16,091 nt of DNA from Clostridia bacterium (GTDB lineage: Bacteria > Bacillota > Clostridia > Peptostreptococcales > Anaerovoracaceae). The notes under the pieces were generated by a model. It had not been told where the DNA came from and made no database searches. It was given only the letters and a program-made list of their open reading frames with translations. Below are positions 15,869-16,091 of the stretch, in pieces. A program made the translations under genes and the position numbers. Location: the NCBI GenBank assembly GCA_024403215.1, contig JAKSSJ010000020.1:1-16091 (forward strand), in the 5' to 3' direction. Positions within the stretch are counted from its first letter, which is position 1; each line of letters starts with the position of its first letter.

Positions 15869-16091
15869 AATTTAGACAGATTGGTGTCAGGATGAGCAGT
15901 AAACAAAACATGAACATGGTCAATGTCATGATTCCATTCCTTAATTGATATATTGTAAGACTCCCCAACCCCTTTGAATATTTCTTTAAGCCTATCTGAG
16001 ACTTTGTCATTAATCACTTTCTTGCGGTATTTGATGACCAGAACAAGATGATAATTAAGACAAAAGACACAGTGGCTTCCGTGTTCTAATT
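15769..16091 (-). pseudogene. tnpA: TnpA (IS200/IS605 Y1 HUH transposase), C-terminal half deleted; 5' end outside window
   Basis: The frame enters from the window edge with HCVFCLNYHLVLVIKYRKK, continues INDKVSDRLKEIF...YNISIKEWNHDIDHVHVLF and keeps the HUH metal-binding motif (HVH). Family similarity ends at NLSKF (~15870). The remaining 33 codons to the stop at 15769 are the tnpB N-terminal region read in the wrong frame. The missing part (~60 residues in relatives) carries the catalytic tyrosine in the YIENQ-type helix, so the product should be unable to cut DNA. Normal TnpA is ~130-150 residues. Confidence 0.88.

Larger units (their letters stand above)
14717..16091 (-). mobile_element. 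IS200/IS605-family element, internally deleted, left end outside window
   Basis: Contains tnpA (Y1 HUH transposase) and tnpB in tandem, same orientation, as in IS605-group elements. The right end is recognised by its terminal hairpin followed by a short tail ending GTCAC at 14721-14717, after which the sequence becomes AT-rich host DNA just upstream of uvrB. An internal deletion removed the end of tnpA and the beginning of tnpB, so the copy cannot transpose by itself. These elements make no target duplication and have no long terminal inverted repeats; none is seen. The exact right boundary is uncertain by a few bases. Confidence 0.85.

Noticed and set aside
15825..16010. Second minus-strand open frame within the tnpA region
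   Set aside because: It is the tnpA sequence read in another frame; the conserved HVH motif and family N-terminus lie in the frame of 15769-16091.
1..16091. CRISPR array, tRNA, rRNA, replication origin or toxin-antitoxin pair
   Set aside because: No regularly spaced repeats, no cloverleaf or rRNA-like sequence and no small paired ORFs outside known genes were seen on either strand.

Overview
The window comes from a low-GC Gram-positive bacterium, most likely a member of the Clostridia. The evidence is a CsaB-type cell-wall pyruvyltransferase, a Bmp/Nup nucleoside ABC transporter in the Firmicutes gene order, CCGAAC (PurBox-like) sites, AGGAGG ribosome binding sites, extended -10 promoters and a clostridial-style IS200/IS605 element. 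I cannot name the genus. Every convincing gene lies on the minus strand, so transcription runs from high to low coordinates.

Layout in transcription order. (1) 16091-14717: the right-hand part of an IS200/IS605 insertion sequence that runs out of the window. An internal deletion has joined the front half of tnpA (Y1 transposase) out of frame to tnpB (RuvC-family nuclease) lacking its N-terminus. The right-end hairpins and the presumptive omega/reRNA region are still present. (2) 14685-8274: uvrB-uvrA-alpha/beta hydrolase-ung, a compact run of DNA-repair genes (nucleotide excision repair plus uracil base excision) with one lipase-like gene embedded. Gaps are about 10 bp or there is overlap, and the run ends at a strong intrinsic terminator. 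(3) 8150-2740: xpt followed by nupN/bmpA-nupO-nupP-nupQ, a purine salvage operon. It pairs uptake of nucleosides by an ABC importer with a xanthine phosphoribosyltransferase. It has an extended -10 promoter, a cluster of PurBox-like motifs upstream and a terminator at the end. (4) 2538-1: a csaB-tagA fusion (pyruvyltransferase plus WecG/TagA glycosyltransferase) followed 38 bp later by ftsE, the ATPase of the FtsEX division complex, which is cut by the window edge. Both act on the cell envelope.

The most interesting places are three. The IS ends about 15 bp upstream of an extended -10 element that sits directly against the uvrB start codon, so the insertion probably reshaped uvrB control and the uvrB message may be leaderless. 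The deleted tnpA'-tnpB' element keeps an intact RuvC catalytic triad and zinc finger beside its RNA scaffold. The xpt promoter carries three CCGAAC half-sites in an unusual arrangement and has no room for a guanine riboswitch. No tRNA, rRNA, CRISPR array or plus-strand gene could be supported.
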